A program made the position numbers and the translations under genes. Positions 1 through 7,945 of a stretch of DNA of 64,000 nucleotides are shown in pieces. The notes below the pieces were generated by a model. It had not been told where the DNA came from and searched no databases. It saw only the letters and a program-made list of their open reading frames with translations. This DNA comes from JACVRW01 sp035650215. Its GTDB lineage: Bacteria; Actinomycetota; Thermoleophilia; Solirubrobacterales; Thermoleophilaceae. Where the stretch lies: positions 1 through 64,000 of the forward strand of contig DASRIC010000055.1 in assembly GCA_035650215.1 (NCBI GenBank). The letters run 5' to 3'. Positions within the stretch are counted from its first letter, which is position 1, and the number at the start of each line of letters is the position of its first letter.

Positions 1-1263
1 GCCGTAGGCGACCACGAAGCGATCGTCGGCGAGGAACACGTGCACCGGCTGCGGCACGTCGCTGTCTCGGACCGTGAAGCCCTCGCCGCCGGGCACGCCG
101 AGCGGCCCGACGCTCGTGCCGGACTCGCTGCCTCTGCCCGCGAGCGCCCGCAGGCGCCCGATCACGCGCTCGGTGGCTGCGGGATCCGAGGTCTCGACCA
201 CGAGCGCGCCGCTGAGCTCCGGCACGCTGGCGCCGCGCACGAAGACCGCGAAGTCGCCCATCCAGTCGAGCACGTCCTGCTTGAGGCGCAGCCCGGTGGC
301 GCTCTCGAACTGCCGCTCGAGCACGTCGCGGCCGCCCAGGGCGCCCGCGGCCGATTCCACGTAATAGTCGATGGCCTTGCCGAAGCTCGGCTGCGCGAGC
401 GCCAGCCACGAGTCGGCCGGGAGCTCGTTGACCAGGTCGCTGCCGGGCGCGAAGAACGGGAGCGCCTTGGAGAACGCCTCGGGGATCTCCGCCTCCACGG
501 TGAGACCGTCCTGCTCCGCCTCGACGGTGGCCACGTACGGCTCCTCGAGCGCGTCCTTGATCGCCCCGCCGAGCGGCAGCCCGGTGCCGGCCGCGCCTCG
601 CTGAGCGAAGTCGTAGAGCGCCGGCGAGTTGACGTAGAAGAGGCCGAGCCGGTCCTCCGCGGCGCTCGAGACGGCCTTCGTGTAGGCGTCGTCGTCCTCC
701 AGCGGCGAGCCGCCGTCCGAGGTGTCGATCGCGGCCTTCAGGCCGCGCTCTGAGCCCGCCACGACGAAGCCGTCGAACACGCCCACGGCGTCCTCGCCGT
801 CGGTCATATACTCGACGTCCTTGTAGGACCTCTCCTCCGGCTTCTTTTCGAACGACTTCTCCACCGCGTCCCGGGCGGCGTCCTCGTCATCGGTGGCGAT
901 CACGAGCGCCCCGTTGTTGATCTCGCCGGACTTGCCCCCGCCCGTGAGGAAGAAGGCGGCCTCGTCGCCTAGCCACGGCTCGATGTCGTCCTTGAAGGAA
1001 ATCGGCGCGTCGGAGGCCTTGAGCCCCTGCTCGATCAGTCCCTTCAGGCGCTCGCCGGCCGCCCCCTCGCCGGGGAACTTGGAGACGATCGCGTCGATGG
1101 CCTCCTTCTGCTCGCCCTCGGGCTCGAGGGACACCTCGCCGTACATGAGCGCTCCGGCCGGAGCCAGCGAGGTGGCGCTCGAGGCGGCCTCGTCGTTGCC
1201 GCACGCGGCCAGCGGCAGCGTGGCGAGCAGGACGGCGGTGAGAATCGCGGTGGGGGTGCGCAT
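1..1263 (-). CDS. DUF3352-type lipoprotein (3' end outside window)
   Basis: Reads from an ATG at 1263 to the window edge without a stop, 421 codons seen. The start has a good ribosome site (AGAGGA) just upstream. Residues 1-21 form a lipoprotein signal peptide with lipobox LAAC. The mature part is rich in Asp/Glu/Gly/Ala, with phrases such as FFLTGGG and GVFDGFVVAGSE like those of the complete lipoprotein at 40742-42271, so the two are paralogs of the DUF3352 family. That family is a surface lipoprotein group of unknown function in this lineage. It lies 8 bp downstream of the ornithine cyclodeaminase-like gene and is probably cotranscribed with it. The C-terminus is not visible. Confidence 0.82.
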   Translation of the reverse strand, partial: MRTPTAILTAVLLATLPLAACGNDEAASSATSLAPAGALMYGEVSLEPEGEQKEAIDAIVSKFPGEGAAGERLKGLIEQGLKASDAPISFKDDIEPWLGDEAAFFLTGGGKSGEINNGALVIATDDEDAARDAVEKSFEKKPEERSYKDVEYMTDGEDAVGVFDGFVVAGSERGLKAAIDTSDGGSPLEDDDAYTKAVSSAAEDRLGLFYVNSPALYDFAQRGAAGTGLPLGGAIKDALEEPYVATVEAEQDGLTVEAEIPEAFSKALPFFAPGSDLVNELPADSWLALAQPSFGKAIDYYVESAAGALGGRDVLERQFESATGLRLKQDVLDWMGDFAVFVRGASVPELSGALVVETSDPAATERVIGRLRALAGRGSESGTSVGPLGVPGGEGFTVRDSDVPQPVHVFLADDRFVVAYG

Positions 1264-1271
1264 GTGCTCCT

Positions 1272-2219
1272 CTAGAGGGTCACGCTGTCGGCCCTGACCC
1301 GGCCGGCACGATGGTGCTCCAGCAGGGCGAGGCAGAGGGCGAGGTCTTGGATTGCCAGGCCAGTCGAGTCGAAGAGGGTGATTGCATCCAGGGTAGCCCG
1401 TCCAGGGGCTGCTCCCGTGAGCACGTCGCCCAGCTCGACCACGTCGTCGCGGGCCACGAGCCCGGCCTCGAACGCGCCCGTGAGCTCGCCGCCGTGGCTC
1501 GCTTGCGTCCACTCGTCGCAGAACAGCTGCGCGCGCGCCACCGCCTCGGGCTCGGCCTCGGCCTTGCCCGGCCCGTCGGCCCCCAGCATGTTGAGGTGCA
1601 TCCCGGGCCGCAGGTCCCCGGCGCGCACCACGGGCTCGGCGCCCGGCGTGACGCACGTCACGACGTCGCAGCCGAGTACCTCGTCGAGCGAGCCCACCTC
1701 CCAGCCGAGCTCGCCGGAGAGCCTGCCGGCGGCGTCGGGATCGGGGTCGTAGAGCAGGCCCGGCCCGTACTCCGCCGCCGCCAGGCAGCGCGCGGCCCAG
1801 GCACCGTGCAGGCCGCAGCCGACGATGCCGACCGTGCCGGCGTCCTCGCGCGCGAGCTCCTGGGCCGCCACCGCCGCCACCGCCCCGGTGCGGAGCGCGG
1901 TGATCGAGCGCACGTCCACGAGCGCGAGCGGCTCGCCGTCGACGGCGGACGACACGCAGATCACGCCCATCACGACCGGCAGGCCGGCCGCCGGATTGCC
2001 GGGAAAGGAGGTGACCCACTTGAGGATCGCGATGCCGGCGCCGCGCGCCGGCATGGCGCGGAAGTCGCCGTTGGGGGACGCGTCGAGATAGACCTTGGGC
2101 GGCATCTGCCACTCGCCGCCGGCGTACTCCACGAAGCCGTCCCGCACGCGATCGATCGCCTCGGCCGGCGAGATCGCCTCGAGCACGGTGTGGTAGGGGA
2201 AGGCGGGGATCGCGGGCAC
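1272..2219 (-). CDS. Ornithine cyclodeaminase / mu-crystallin family protein
   Basis: 315 aa from a GTG start, close to the family length. The N-terminal half carries the substrate-domain pattern (MPPKVYLD, ILKWVTSFPGN) and the segment ALRTGAVAAVAAQ, followed by a Rossmann fold with the nucleotide-binding turn VGIVGCGLHGAWAARC near residues 130-145. Members include ornithine cyclodeaminase, alanine dehydrogenase and ketimine reductases, all NAD(P)-dependent and acting on amino- or imino-acids; the substrate cannot be fixed from sequence. It is first in a two-gene unit with the lipoprotein and is divergent, by 23 bp, from the small gene at 2243. Confidence 0.85.
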   Translation of the reverse strand: MPAIPAFPYHTVLEAISPAEAIDRVRDGFVEYAGGEWQMPPKVYLDASPNGDFRAMPARGAGIAILKWVTSFPGNPAAGLPVVMGVICVSSAVDGEPLALVDVRSITALRTGAVAAVAAQELAREDAGTVGIVGCGLHGAWAARCLAAAEYGPGLLYDPDPDAAGRLSGELGWEVGSLDEVLGCDVVTCVTPGAEPVVRAGDLRPGMHLNMLGADGPGKAEAEPEAVARAQLFCDEWTQASHGGELTGAFEAGLVARDDVVELGDVLTGAAPGRATLDAITLFDSTGLAIQDLALCLALLEHHRAGRVRADSVTL

Positions 2220-2242
2220 CGGGCGACTACGCTATCCGGCCG

Positions 2243-2482
2243 GTGGCCCGCAACGGCAAGCAGCGCCCCTCACGGCCGCGCATCGAGATGCGCCAGGCGG
2301 CCTCGCCCGAGGAGGCCGCCGCCATCGCGGCGGCGATCGAGCAGTTCCTGCGCGACACGGCGCCGCCGCCGGTGCCCGGCCGGCGGCTCTCGCCGTGGCT
2401 GCGTGCGGGATTGTTCGCCGGCACGGGGCGCGATCCATCCGGTCCCTCGCCCTGGGGCGACCAGGAGGCCTGGGGGCGCTAG
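2243..2482 (+). CDS. Small protein resembling acyl-CoA carboxylase epsilon subunit
   Basis: 79 aa from a GTG start. After a basic N-terminus it has a helix starting SPEEAAAIAAAIEQFL, then a Pro-rich linker and an ending with SPW, GP and W-G-R motifs. This short helix plus Trp/Pro tail layout is that of the epsilon subunits of actinobacterial acyl-CoA carboxylases, small proteins that bind the carboxyltransferase. No carboxyltransferase gene is adjacent; a biotin carboxylase lies at 15161. The assignment is by pattern only. It ends 2 bp before the next gene's ATG. Confidence 0.5.
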   Translation: MARNGKQRPSRPRIEMRQAASPEEAAAIAAAIEQFLRDTAPPPVPGRRLSPWLRAGLFAGTGRDPSGPSPWGDQEAWGR

Positions 2483-2484
2483 CG

Positions 2485-2820
2485 ATGGCCGACGCCGCGA
2501 GCGCTCGGCGGCTCGCGGAGTCGCTGCCCGAGGTCGAGGCGGGCACCTCCTACGGCACTCCCTCGTGGCGGGTGCGCGGCAAGTTCTTCGCCCGGCTCCG
2601 CGACGACGACACGGTGCTCGTGGCCAAGGTGGACAAGGGCGAGAAGGAGCTGCTCATGCAGGCCGAGCCCGAGGTCTTCTTCCAGACCCCGCACTACGAG
2701 GGCTACGGCTACGTGCTGGTGCGCCTAGCGGCCATCGAGGAGGACGAGCTGGCCGAGGTGGTGGAGGACGCCTGGCGGCTCGCGGCGCCCAAGCGGCTGG
2801 TGAAGGAGCGCGAGGCGTAA
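2485..2820 (+). CDS. MmcQ/YjbR family protein
   Basis: 111 aa from the ATG at 2485. It shows the compact family layout: a short helix (LAESLPEVEAGTSYGTPSW), a beta-rich core containing RGKFFARLRDDDTVLVAKV, then FFQTPHYEGYGYVLVRL and a final helix ending in AAPKRLVKER. MmcQ/YjbR proteins have a CyaY-like fold and are often labelled DNA-binding, but no biochemical role is settled. Starts upstream of 2485 would overlap the preceding coding gene. The neighbours give no functional hint. Confidence 0.8.
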   Translation: MADAASARRLAESLPEVEAGTSYGTPSWRVRGKFFARLRDDDTVLVAKVDKGEKELLMQAEPEVFFQTPHYEGYGYVLVRLAAIEEDELAEVVEDAWRLAAPKRLVKEREA

Positions 2821-2865
2821 AGGTTCGGTCCGGCCGCTCCGATCAAATGTAGGGGGCGAACGGAG

Positions 2866-3078
2866 ATGAACGTGCGCGAACTGCTCGAGGTCGAGCTGGC
2901 CGAGGCCAAGGCCGAGCTGCGCGCCCACATGGGCACGTGGGAATACGCACTTTCGATGGCGGCGGGCTGCCACGGCGGCCGCGAGCACCCTGTCCACTGG
3001 GCCACCCGCGCGCGAACCGAGCAGCTCACGACCCGCTGTCGCAACCTCCGCGCCCGCCTGCTCGAGCACTCTCCCTGA
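2866..3078 (+). CDS. Small hypothetical protein
   Basis: 70 aa from ATG with an acceptable upstream purine stretch (GGCGAACGGAG). It is helical and charged (ELLEVELAEAKAELRAHM), with a central Cys/His/Gly stretch (AAGCHGGREHPVH) and a second helix. No family was recognised. It sits alone between the MmcQ-like gene and the formaldehyde dehydrogenase. The codon composition looks coding, but a gene this short rests mainly on that and on the ribosome site. Confidence 0.5.
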   Translation: MNVRELLEVELAEAKAELRAHMGTWEYALSMAAGCHGGREHPVHWATRARTEQLTTRCRNLRARLLEHSP

Positions 3079-3159
3079 GCCCGCCCCGAGAACGCGTTAG
3101 GCCCGCCGCGACTCGGGAACGGCATTAGAGAAGCGTTTTCGAGAAGGAGGAGCAGAGAG

Positions 3160-4377
3160 ATGGCCGAGAACCGTGGCGTCGCCTACATGGGGACGGGCAA
3201 GGTGGAGGTCCAGGACATCGACTTCCCCACCTTCGAGCTCAAGGACGGCCCGGGTGTGAACCCCGACAACGTGGGGCGCAAGCTTCCACACGCGGCCATT
3301 CTGAAGGTCGTCTCCACCAACATCTGCGGCTCCGACCAGCACATGGTGCGTGGCCGTACAACCGCCCCCGAGGGCCTGATCCTCGGACACGAGATCACCG
3401 GCGAGGTGATCGACGTCGGGCCGGACGTCGAGTTCATCGAGAAGGGCGATCTCTGCTCGGTGCCCTTCAACATCGCCTGCGGCCGCTGTCGCATGTGCAA
3501 GACCGGCGACACGGGCGTGTGCCTGAACGTGAACCCGGATCGTCCCGGCTCGGCGTACGGCTACGTGGACATGGGCGGCTGGGTCGGCGGCCAGGCCGAG
3601 TACGCCGTGGTGCCCTACGCCGACTGGAACCTGCTCAAGTTCCCCGACAAGGAGCAGGCACTCGAGAAGATCGTCGACCTCACGATGCTGTCGGATATCT
3701 TCCCGACCGGCTTCCACGGGGCCTACACGGCGGGCATCGGACCGGGCGACTCCGCCTACATCGCGGGCGCCGGGCCCGTGGGCCTTGCGGCGGCGCACTC
3801 CGCCCAGCTGCTGGGCGCATCGGTGGTGATCGTGGCCGACCTCATCCCCGAGCGGCTCGAGCAGGCGCGCTCGTTCGGCTGCGAGACGATCGACGTGTCG
3901 AAGGGCGAGCCGCGCGACCAGATCGAGCAGCTGCTCGGCACCCCGGAGGTCGACGGAGCGGTCGACGCCGTGGGCTTCGAGGCGCGCGGTCACGGCCCGG
4001 ACGCCGACCACGAGGCGCCCGCGACGGTGCTCAACTCCGTGATGGACGTGACGAGGGTGGCCGGCAAGCTCGGCATCCCGGGGCTCTATGTGACGGGCGA
4101 CCCGGGCGGCATCGACGAGGCGGCACAGGAGGGCTCGCTGTCGATCCGGATCGGGCTCGGCTGGGCCAAGTCCCACTCGTTCACGACCGGCCAGTGCCCG
4201 GTGATGAAGTACCACCGCGGCCTGATGGAGATGATCCTCCACGACAAGGCGCAGATCGCCAAGGCGGTGAACGCCACCGTGATCACCCTCGACGAGGCTC
4301 CGCAGGGCTATCAGGACTTCGACAAGGGCGCAGCCAAGAAGTTCGTGCTCGACCCGCACGGGCAGATCGCGGCCTAG
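3160..4377 (+). CDS. fdhA: Glutathione-independent formaldehyde dehydrogenase / zinc alcohol dehydrogenase
   Basis: 405 aa. Start ATG with a strong ribosome site (AAGGAGGAG). Medium-chain zinc dehydrogenase: catalytic zinc ligands in NICGSDQH and LGHEITGEV, structural zinc cysteines in CGRCRMCKTGDTGVC (about residues 107-121), and a Rossmann turn YIAGAGPVGLAAA near 205. The inserted loop and the ending GAAKKFVLDPHG match the group that oxidises formaldehyde without glutathione while keeping NAD bound. It probably detoxifies formaldehyde or dismutates aldehydes in the cytoplasm. Monocistronic: a perfect 14-bp-stem terminator follows at 4404. Confidence 0.88.
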   Translation: MAENRGVAYMGTGKVEVQDIDFPTFELKDGPGVNPDNVGRKLPHAAILKVVSTNICGSDQHMVRGRTTAPEGLILGHEITGEVIDVGPDVEFIEKGDLCSVPFNIACGRCRMCKTGDTGVCLNVNPDRPGSAYGYVDMGGWVGGQAEYAVVPYADWNLLKFPDKEQALEKIVDLTMLSDIFPTGFHGAYTAGIGPGDSAYIAGAGPVGLAAAHSAQLLGASVVIVADLIPERLEQARSFGCETIDVSKGEPRDQIEQLLGTPEVDGAVDAVGFEARGHGPDADHEAPATVLNSVMDVTRVAGKLGIPGLYVTGDPGGIDEAAQEGSLSIRIGLGWAKSHSFTTGQCPVMKYHRGLMEMILHDKAQIAKAVNATVITLDEAPQGYQDFDKGAAKKFVLDPHGQIAA

Positions 4378-4403
4378 CGAGACCAGAGACGGCAAGCTCC
4401 ACC

Positions 4404-4440
4404 GCCCGCCGCGGGCCCTCGAGGCCCGCGGCGGGCTTTT
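4404..4440 (+). terminator. Rho-independent terminator after formaldehyde dehydrogenase
   Basis: Perfect 14-bp inverted repeat, left arm GCCCGCCGCGGGCC (4404-4417), loop CTCGA, right arm 4423-4436, followed directly by TTTT (4437-4440). It lies 27 bp after the stop codon of the upstream gene and separates it from the sulfate assimilation operon. It is the clearest intrinsic terminator in the window. Confidence 0.92.
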
Positions 4441-4552
4441 CGTGCCCTCAACCTCAAGCGCCCTTCCACCGATAAAGTCATAAAAGCCGCCCGGGTTTTG
4501 GTATTTTGCCTCGACAGGACGGCTTCGAACCCGCGCGGAGGATCGGCAGACC
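4441..4552 (+). promoter_or_regulatory. AT-rich leader carrying the promoter of the sulfur operon
   Basis: Stretch between the terminator and the sulfite reductase ATG. It includes an AT-rich pocket (about 4472-4510, with ATAAAGTCATAAAAG and GGTATTTTG) that stands out in this GC-rich DNA. This is the expected place for the operon promoter; TATTTT at about 4502 could be a -10 element, but no convincing -35 is seen. No riboswitch fold was recognised. GGAGG before the ATG serves as ribosome site. Confidence 0.4.
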
Positions 4553-6388
4553 ATGGAACCCGTCTCAACGCCCACCCCCTCGACGCCACGGCGCAAGGGC
4601 AGGCCCGGCTCGCTCGACAACCCCGAGGTGCAGGAGAACGTGCCCGGCCACGTGATCCCGATCCTGGAGCGCGAGTTCGACGACTTCGACAACGAGGCCG
4701 AGAAGTTCCTCGCCGGGGGCACGGCGGAGGACGAGTTCATCGGCTTCCGCTTGAAGCAGGGCGTGTACGGCCAGCGCCAGGCCGACGTCCAGATGATCCG
4801 CGTGAAGCTCCCGTTCGGCGGGATCACCCCGGAGCAGATGGAGGCGTTCGCCGACGTGGTCGAGCGCTACGCGCCCCTCAACAAGGGCCACATCACCACG
4901 CGCCAGAACGTGCAGCTCCATCACATCCCGCTGCGCGACGCGGCCGCCGCGATCCGCGAGCTGTCCGACTCCGGGCTGTCGAGCCGCGAGGGCTGCGGCA
5001 ACACCGTTCGCAACGTGACCGGCGATCCCTGGGCGGGCGTGTGCGAGGACGAGCTGTTCGACCCCACCCCGTACGTGGGCGCCTACGTGCGCTACTTCGT
5101 GCGCCACCCCACCACGCAGCTGATGCCGCGCAAGGTCAAGACGGCGTTCACCGCAACGGACGAGGACCGGGCGATCACGGGCATTCACGACGTGGCCTTC
5201 ATCCCGCGCATCCGAGACGGCGTGAAGGGCTTCGAGCTGCGCGTGGGCGGCGGCACGTCGATCATGCCGCGCGTGGCCCCCACGCTGTCCGAGTTCGTGG
5301 CGGCCGACGACGGCGAGTACCTGAAGGTCACCGAGGCCGTGCTGCGCATCTTCGACCGCCAGGACTGGCTGCGAAAGAACCGCGCACGCGCCCGCATCAA
5401 GGTGTTCGTCGACAAGTTCGGCATCGAGGAGCTGCGCCGCCAGGTCGACGAGGAGCTCGAGGGCGACTGGGTGGACGAGCGCGACTTCGACCCCGGGCCG
5501 CTCCTGTTCGTGGACGACGAGGAGGCCGGCGCCCCGGCCCTGCCCCTCACCTACGCGAGCCCCAACGGCGACGGCGCGCCGTTCGAGCGCTGGCGGGCGA
5601 GCAACGTCCAAGCCCAACGCCAGGCGGGCTTCTCGACCGTCGAGATCAAGGTGATCCGCGGCGACCTCACGCCCGAGCAGTTCCGCGGCCTCGCTCAGGT
5701 GATGCGCGACTACTCGGGCGGCTACGCCCGCACCACCGTGGGCCAGAACCTCGTGCTGCGATGGGTGCGCAACGAGACCGTCTACGAGGTGTGGCGCGCG
5801 CTCTCCGAGCTCGGGCTCGGCGACCCCGGCGCCCAGCAGGTGAACGACGTGGTGAGCTGCCCGGGCACCGACTCGTGCAAGCTCGGCATCACGAGCTCGA
5901 TGGGGCTCAACCACGCCGTGCGCGAGCGCGTGGAGGCGATGGACATCACCGACCCGCTCACGCGGCAGGTGCACATCAAGATGTCCGGCTGCCCGAACGG
6001 CTGCAGCCAGCACCACATCGCCAACATCGGCTTCTACGGCGCCTCGATCAAGGTCGGCGAGCACACGATCCCCGCCTACGTGGCCCACATCGGGGGCAAC
6101 TACGAAGGCGGCGAGGTGCTCTACGGCACGCGGCTGAAGGTCCGCCTGGCCGCCAAGCGGGTGCCAGAGGCCGTTGAGCGCTGGCTCCGGATGTACGAGG
6201 CCGAGCGCGAGGAGGGCGAGGCGTTCAACGCCTTCGCCGAGCGCGTCGGCTCCGTGCGCTTCGAGGACGAGGTGCGCGAGCTGGCCCTGCCGATCGAGTT
6301 CAGCCTCGAGAACATGGCCCACTTCATCGACTGGCAGCGCAAGGAGCCCTTCCAGGTGATCAGGGGCGAGGGCGAATGCGCGGTGTAG
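4553..6388 (+). CDS. sir: Ferredoxin-type nitrite/sulfite reductase (assimilatory sulfite reductase)
   Basis: 611 aa, ATG start. Two-fold repeated siroheme reductase architecture: ferredoxin-like half-domains (for example RVKLPFGGITPEQM and IKVIRGDLTPEQFRG) each followed by a siroheme/4Fe-4S domain. The cluster cysteines are visible as CPGTDSC and SGCPNGC in the second half (C-x5-C and C-x3-C). The family reduces sulfite to sulfide, or nitrite to ammonia, with ferredoxin electrons. The following APS reductase and ATP sulfurylase genes make sulfite the likely substrate. First gene of the operon; its end overlaps cysH by 13 bp. Confidence 0.92.
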   Translation: MEPVSTPTPSTPRRKGRPGSLDNPEVQENVPGHVIPILEREFDDFDNEAEKFLAGGTAEDEFIGFRLKQGVYGQRQADVQMIRVKLPFGGITPEQMEAFADVVERYAPLNKGHITTRQNVQLHHIPLRDAAAAIRELSDSGLSSREGCGNTVRNVTGDPWAGVCEDELFDPTPYVGAYVRYFVRHPTTQLMPRKVKTAFTATDEDRAITGIHDVAFIPRIRDGVKGFELRVGGGTSIMPRVAPTLSEFVAADDGEYLKVTEAVLRIFDRQDWLRKNRARARIKVFVDKFGIEELRRQVDEELEGDWVDERDFDPGPLLFVDDEEAGAPALPLTYASPNGDGAPFERWRASNVQAQRQAGFSTVEIKVIRGDLTPEQFRGLAQVMRDYSGGYARTTVGQNLVLRWVRNETVYEVWRALSELGLGDPGAQQVNDVVSCPGTDSCKLGITSSMGLNHAVRERVEAMDITDPLTRQVHIKMSGCPNGCSQHHIANIGFYGASIKVGEHTIPAYVAHIGGNYEGGEVLYGTRLKVRLAAKRVPEAVERWLRMYEAEREEGEAFNAFAERVGSVRFEDEVRELALPIEFSLENMAHFIDWQRKEPFQVIRGEGECAV

Positions 6389-6987
6389 AGGCGGATGCCC
6401 TTACGACGGTCCAGCTGGCACTCGAGCGCCACCACCCCAGCCTCCTAACGGCCTGCTCCTTCCAGAAGGAGGAGACGGTCCTGATCGACATGCTGATGGA
6501 GCTCGACCCGACCGCGCGGGTGTTCACGATCGACACGGGGGTGCTCTTCCCGGAGACCTACGAGGTCTGGCGCAAGGTCGAGGACCGTTACGGGCTGCGT
6601 GTCGAGGTTGTGGACGCCACGCCGCCGAACGGCACCCCCTGGAGCGCGACGAGCTGCTGCGGCGCGCGCAAGGTCGACGCGCTCGCGGAGGCGCTCGCCG
6701 GCGTGGACGCCTGGATCACGGGAATCCGGCGCGAGCAGTCGCCCACGCGAGCGGCCGCCGAGAGCGTGGAACGGGACTCGGCGCGCGGGGTATGGAAGTT
6801 CAATCCGCTCGCCGAGTGGACGGACAAGGACGTCTGGCGCTACGTGCACGATCGCGATCTGCCCTACCATCCCCTCCACGACCGGGGGTACGAGTCGATC
6901 GGCTGCGCCCCCTGCACCCTGCCGGGCTCCGGTCGCGAAGGCCGCTGGGCCGGGCAGGAGAAGACCGAGTGCGGATTGCACGTTTGA
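6376..6987 (+). CDS. cysH: Adenylyl-sulfate (APS) reductase
   Basis: 203 aa, slightly short for the family. PAPS/APS reductase fold with a substrate loop starting ACSFQKEETVLIDML and IDTGVLFPETYEVW. It has the cysteine pattern SCCGARK plus CAPC, which binds a 4Fe-4S cluster in APS-specific enzymes, and the C-terminal ECGLH with the catalytic cysteine. This supports direct reduction of APS to sulfite rather than of PAPS; no APS kinase gene is present here. The start overlaps the sir stop (13 bp), so translation is probably coupled. Confidence 0.92.
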   Translation: MRGVEADALTTVQLALERHHPSLLTACSFQKEETVLIDMLMELDPTARVFTIDTGVLFPETYEVWRKVEDRYGLRVEVVDATPPNGTPWSATSCCGARKVDALAEALAGVDAWITGIRREQSPTRAAAESVERDSARGVWKFNPLAEWTDKDVWRYVHDRDLPYHPLHDRGYESIGCAPCTLPGSGREGRWAGQEKTECGLHV

Positions 6988-6997
6988 CCCCATCGCC

Positions 6998-7945
6998 ATG
7001 ACCGTGACTGCATCGCCGCGTATCCTGCGGCGCGACGAGATGAGCTACGAGATCCCTCACCTACGGGCCCTCGAGTCCGAGGCCATCCACGTGATCCGTG
7101 AGGTTGCCGCCGAGCTCGAACGCGGCGTCGTGCTCTTCTCGGGCGGCAAGGACTCCGCCGTGCTGCTCCATCTCGCGCGCAAGGCGTTCTGGCCGGGCGC
7201 GCTGCCGTTCCCCGTGATGCACGTCGACACGGGCCACAACTTCCCCGAGGTCATCGCGTACCGCGACCAGATGATCGCGGAGGTGGGAGCGCGGCTGATC
7301 GTGGCCTCGGTGCAGGACTCGATCGACAACGGGCGCGTGACCGACGAGACCGGCCCGCGCGCCTCGCGCAACCGGCTCCAGTCGGTGACCCTGCTCGACG
7401 CGATCGAGGAGCACGGCTTCAAGGCGGCGTTCGGCGGCGCCCGCCGCGACGAGGAGCGCGCCCGCGCGAAGGAGCGCATCCTCTCGTTCCGCGACGACTT
7501 CGGCCAGTGGGATCCCAAGGGCCAGCGCCCCGAGCTCTGGAACCTCTACAACGGCTTCGTCAAGCGCGGTGAGCACGTGCGCGTGTTTCCGCTCTCGAAC
7601 TGGACCGAGCTCGACGTGTGGCAGTACATCAACGAGGAGAAGATCGCGCTGCCCTCGATCTACTTCGCCCACGAGCGCGAGGTGTTCAGCCGCGACGGGA
7701 TGCTGTACGCCACCTCGGACTTCATCGAGCTGCTGCCGAAGGAGAAGCCCTTCCAGGAGTCGGTGCGCTTCCGGACCGTGGGCGACATGAGCTGCACGGG
7801 CGCGGTGCGCTCGAAGGCGTCGACGCTCGAGGAGGTTGTGGCCGAGATCGCCGCCACCCGGATCACCGAGCGCGGCGAGACGCGTGCCGACGACCGGATC
7901 TCCGAGGCCGCGATGGAGGACCGAAAGAAGGAGGGCTACTTCTAG
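6998..7945 (+). CDS. cysD: Sulfate adenylyltransferase subunit 2
   Basis: 315 aa from ATG 6998; an internal ATG at 7040 (MSYEIPHLRALE) fits the conserved family N-terminus equally well, so the start is open. PP-loop ATP pyrophosphatase motif FSGGKDSAVLLHLA near residues 47-60, then MHVDTGHNFPEV and FGGARRDEERARAKER as in CysD. With CysN it forms the GTP-driven ATP sulfurylase that converts sulfate and ATP to APS. It lies 10 bp after cysH, and its TAG stop overlaps the cysN GTG. Confidence 0.93.
   Translation: MTVTASPRILRRDEMSYEIPHLRALESEAIHVIREVAAELERGVVLFSGGKDSAVLLHLARKAFWPGALPFPVMHVDTGHNFPEVIAYRDQMIAEVGARLIVASVQDSIDNGRVTDETGPRASRNRLQSVTLLDAIEEHGFKAAFGGARRDEERARAKERILSFRDDFGQWDPKGQRPELWNLYNGFVKRGEHVRVFPLSNWTELDVWQYINEEKIALPSIYFAHEREVFSRDGMLYATSDFIELLPKEKPFQESVRFRTVGDMSCTGAVRSKASTLEEVVAEIAATRITERGETRADDRISEAAMEDRKKEGYF

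Noticed and set aside
3110..3145. GGGAAC and CGTTTT upstream of the formaldehyde dehydrogenase as an ECF promoter
   Set aside because: The spacing between the boxes is about 13 bp, too short for the usual 16-18 bp.
4441..4552. SAM-type riboswitch before the sulfur operon
   Set aside because: The leader is only about 110 nt and I see no set of helices matching a known S-box fold.
3097..4827. Long minus-strand open frame opposite the formaldehyde dehydrogenase
   Set aside because: It is the mirror of strongly recognisable genes on the other strand, is rich in Arg/His/Val as expected of a shadow frame, and contains no domain.
4565..6322. 585-codon minus-strand frame opposite sulfite reductase
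   Set aside because: Same reason: low-complexity shadow composition, and the plus strand encodes a complete conserved enzyme with cluster cysteines.
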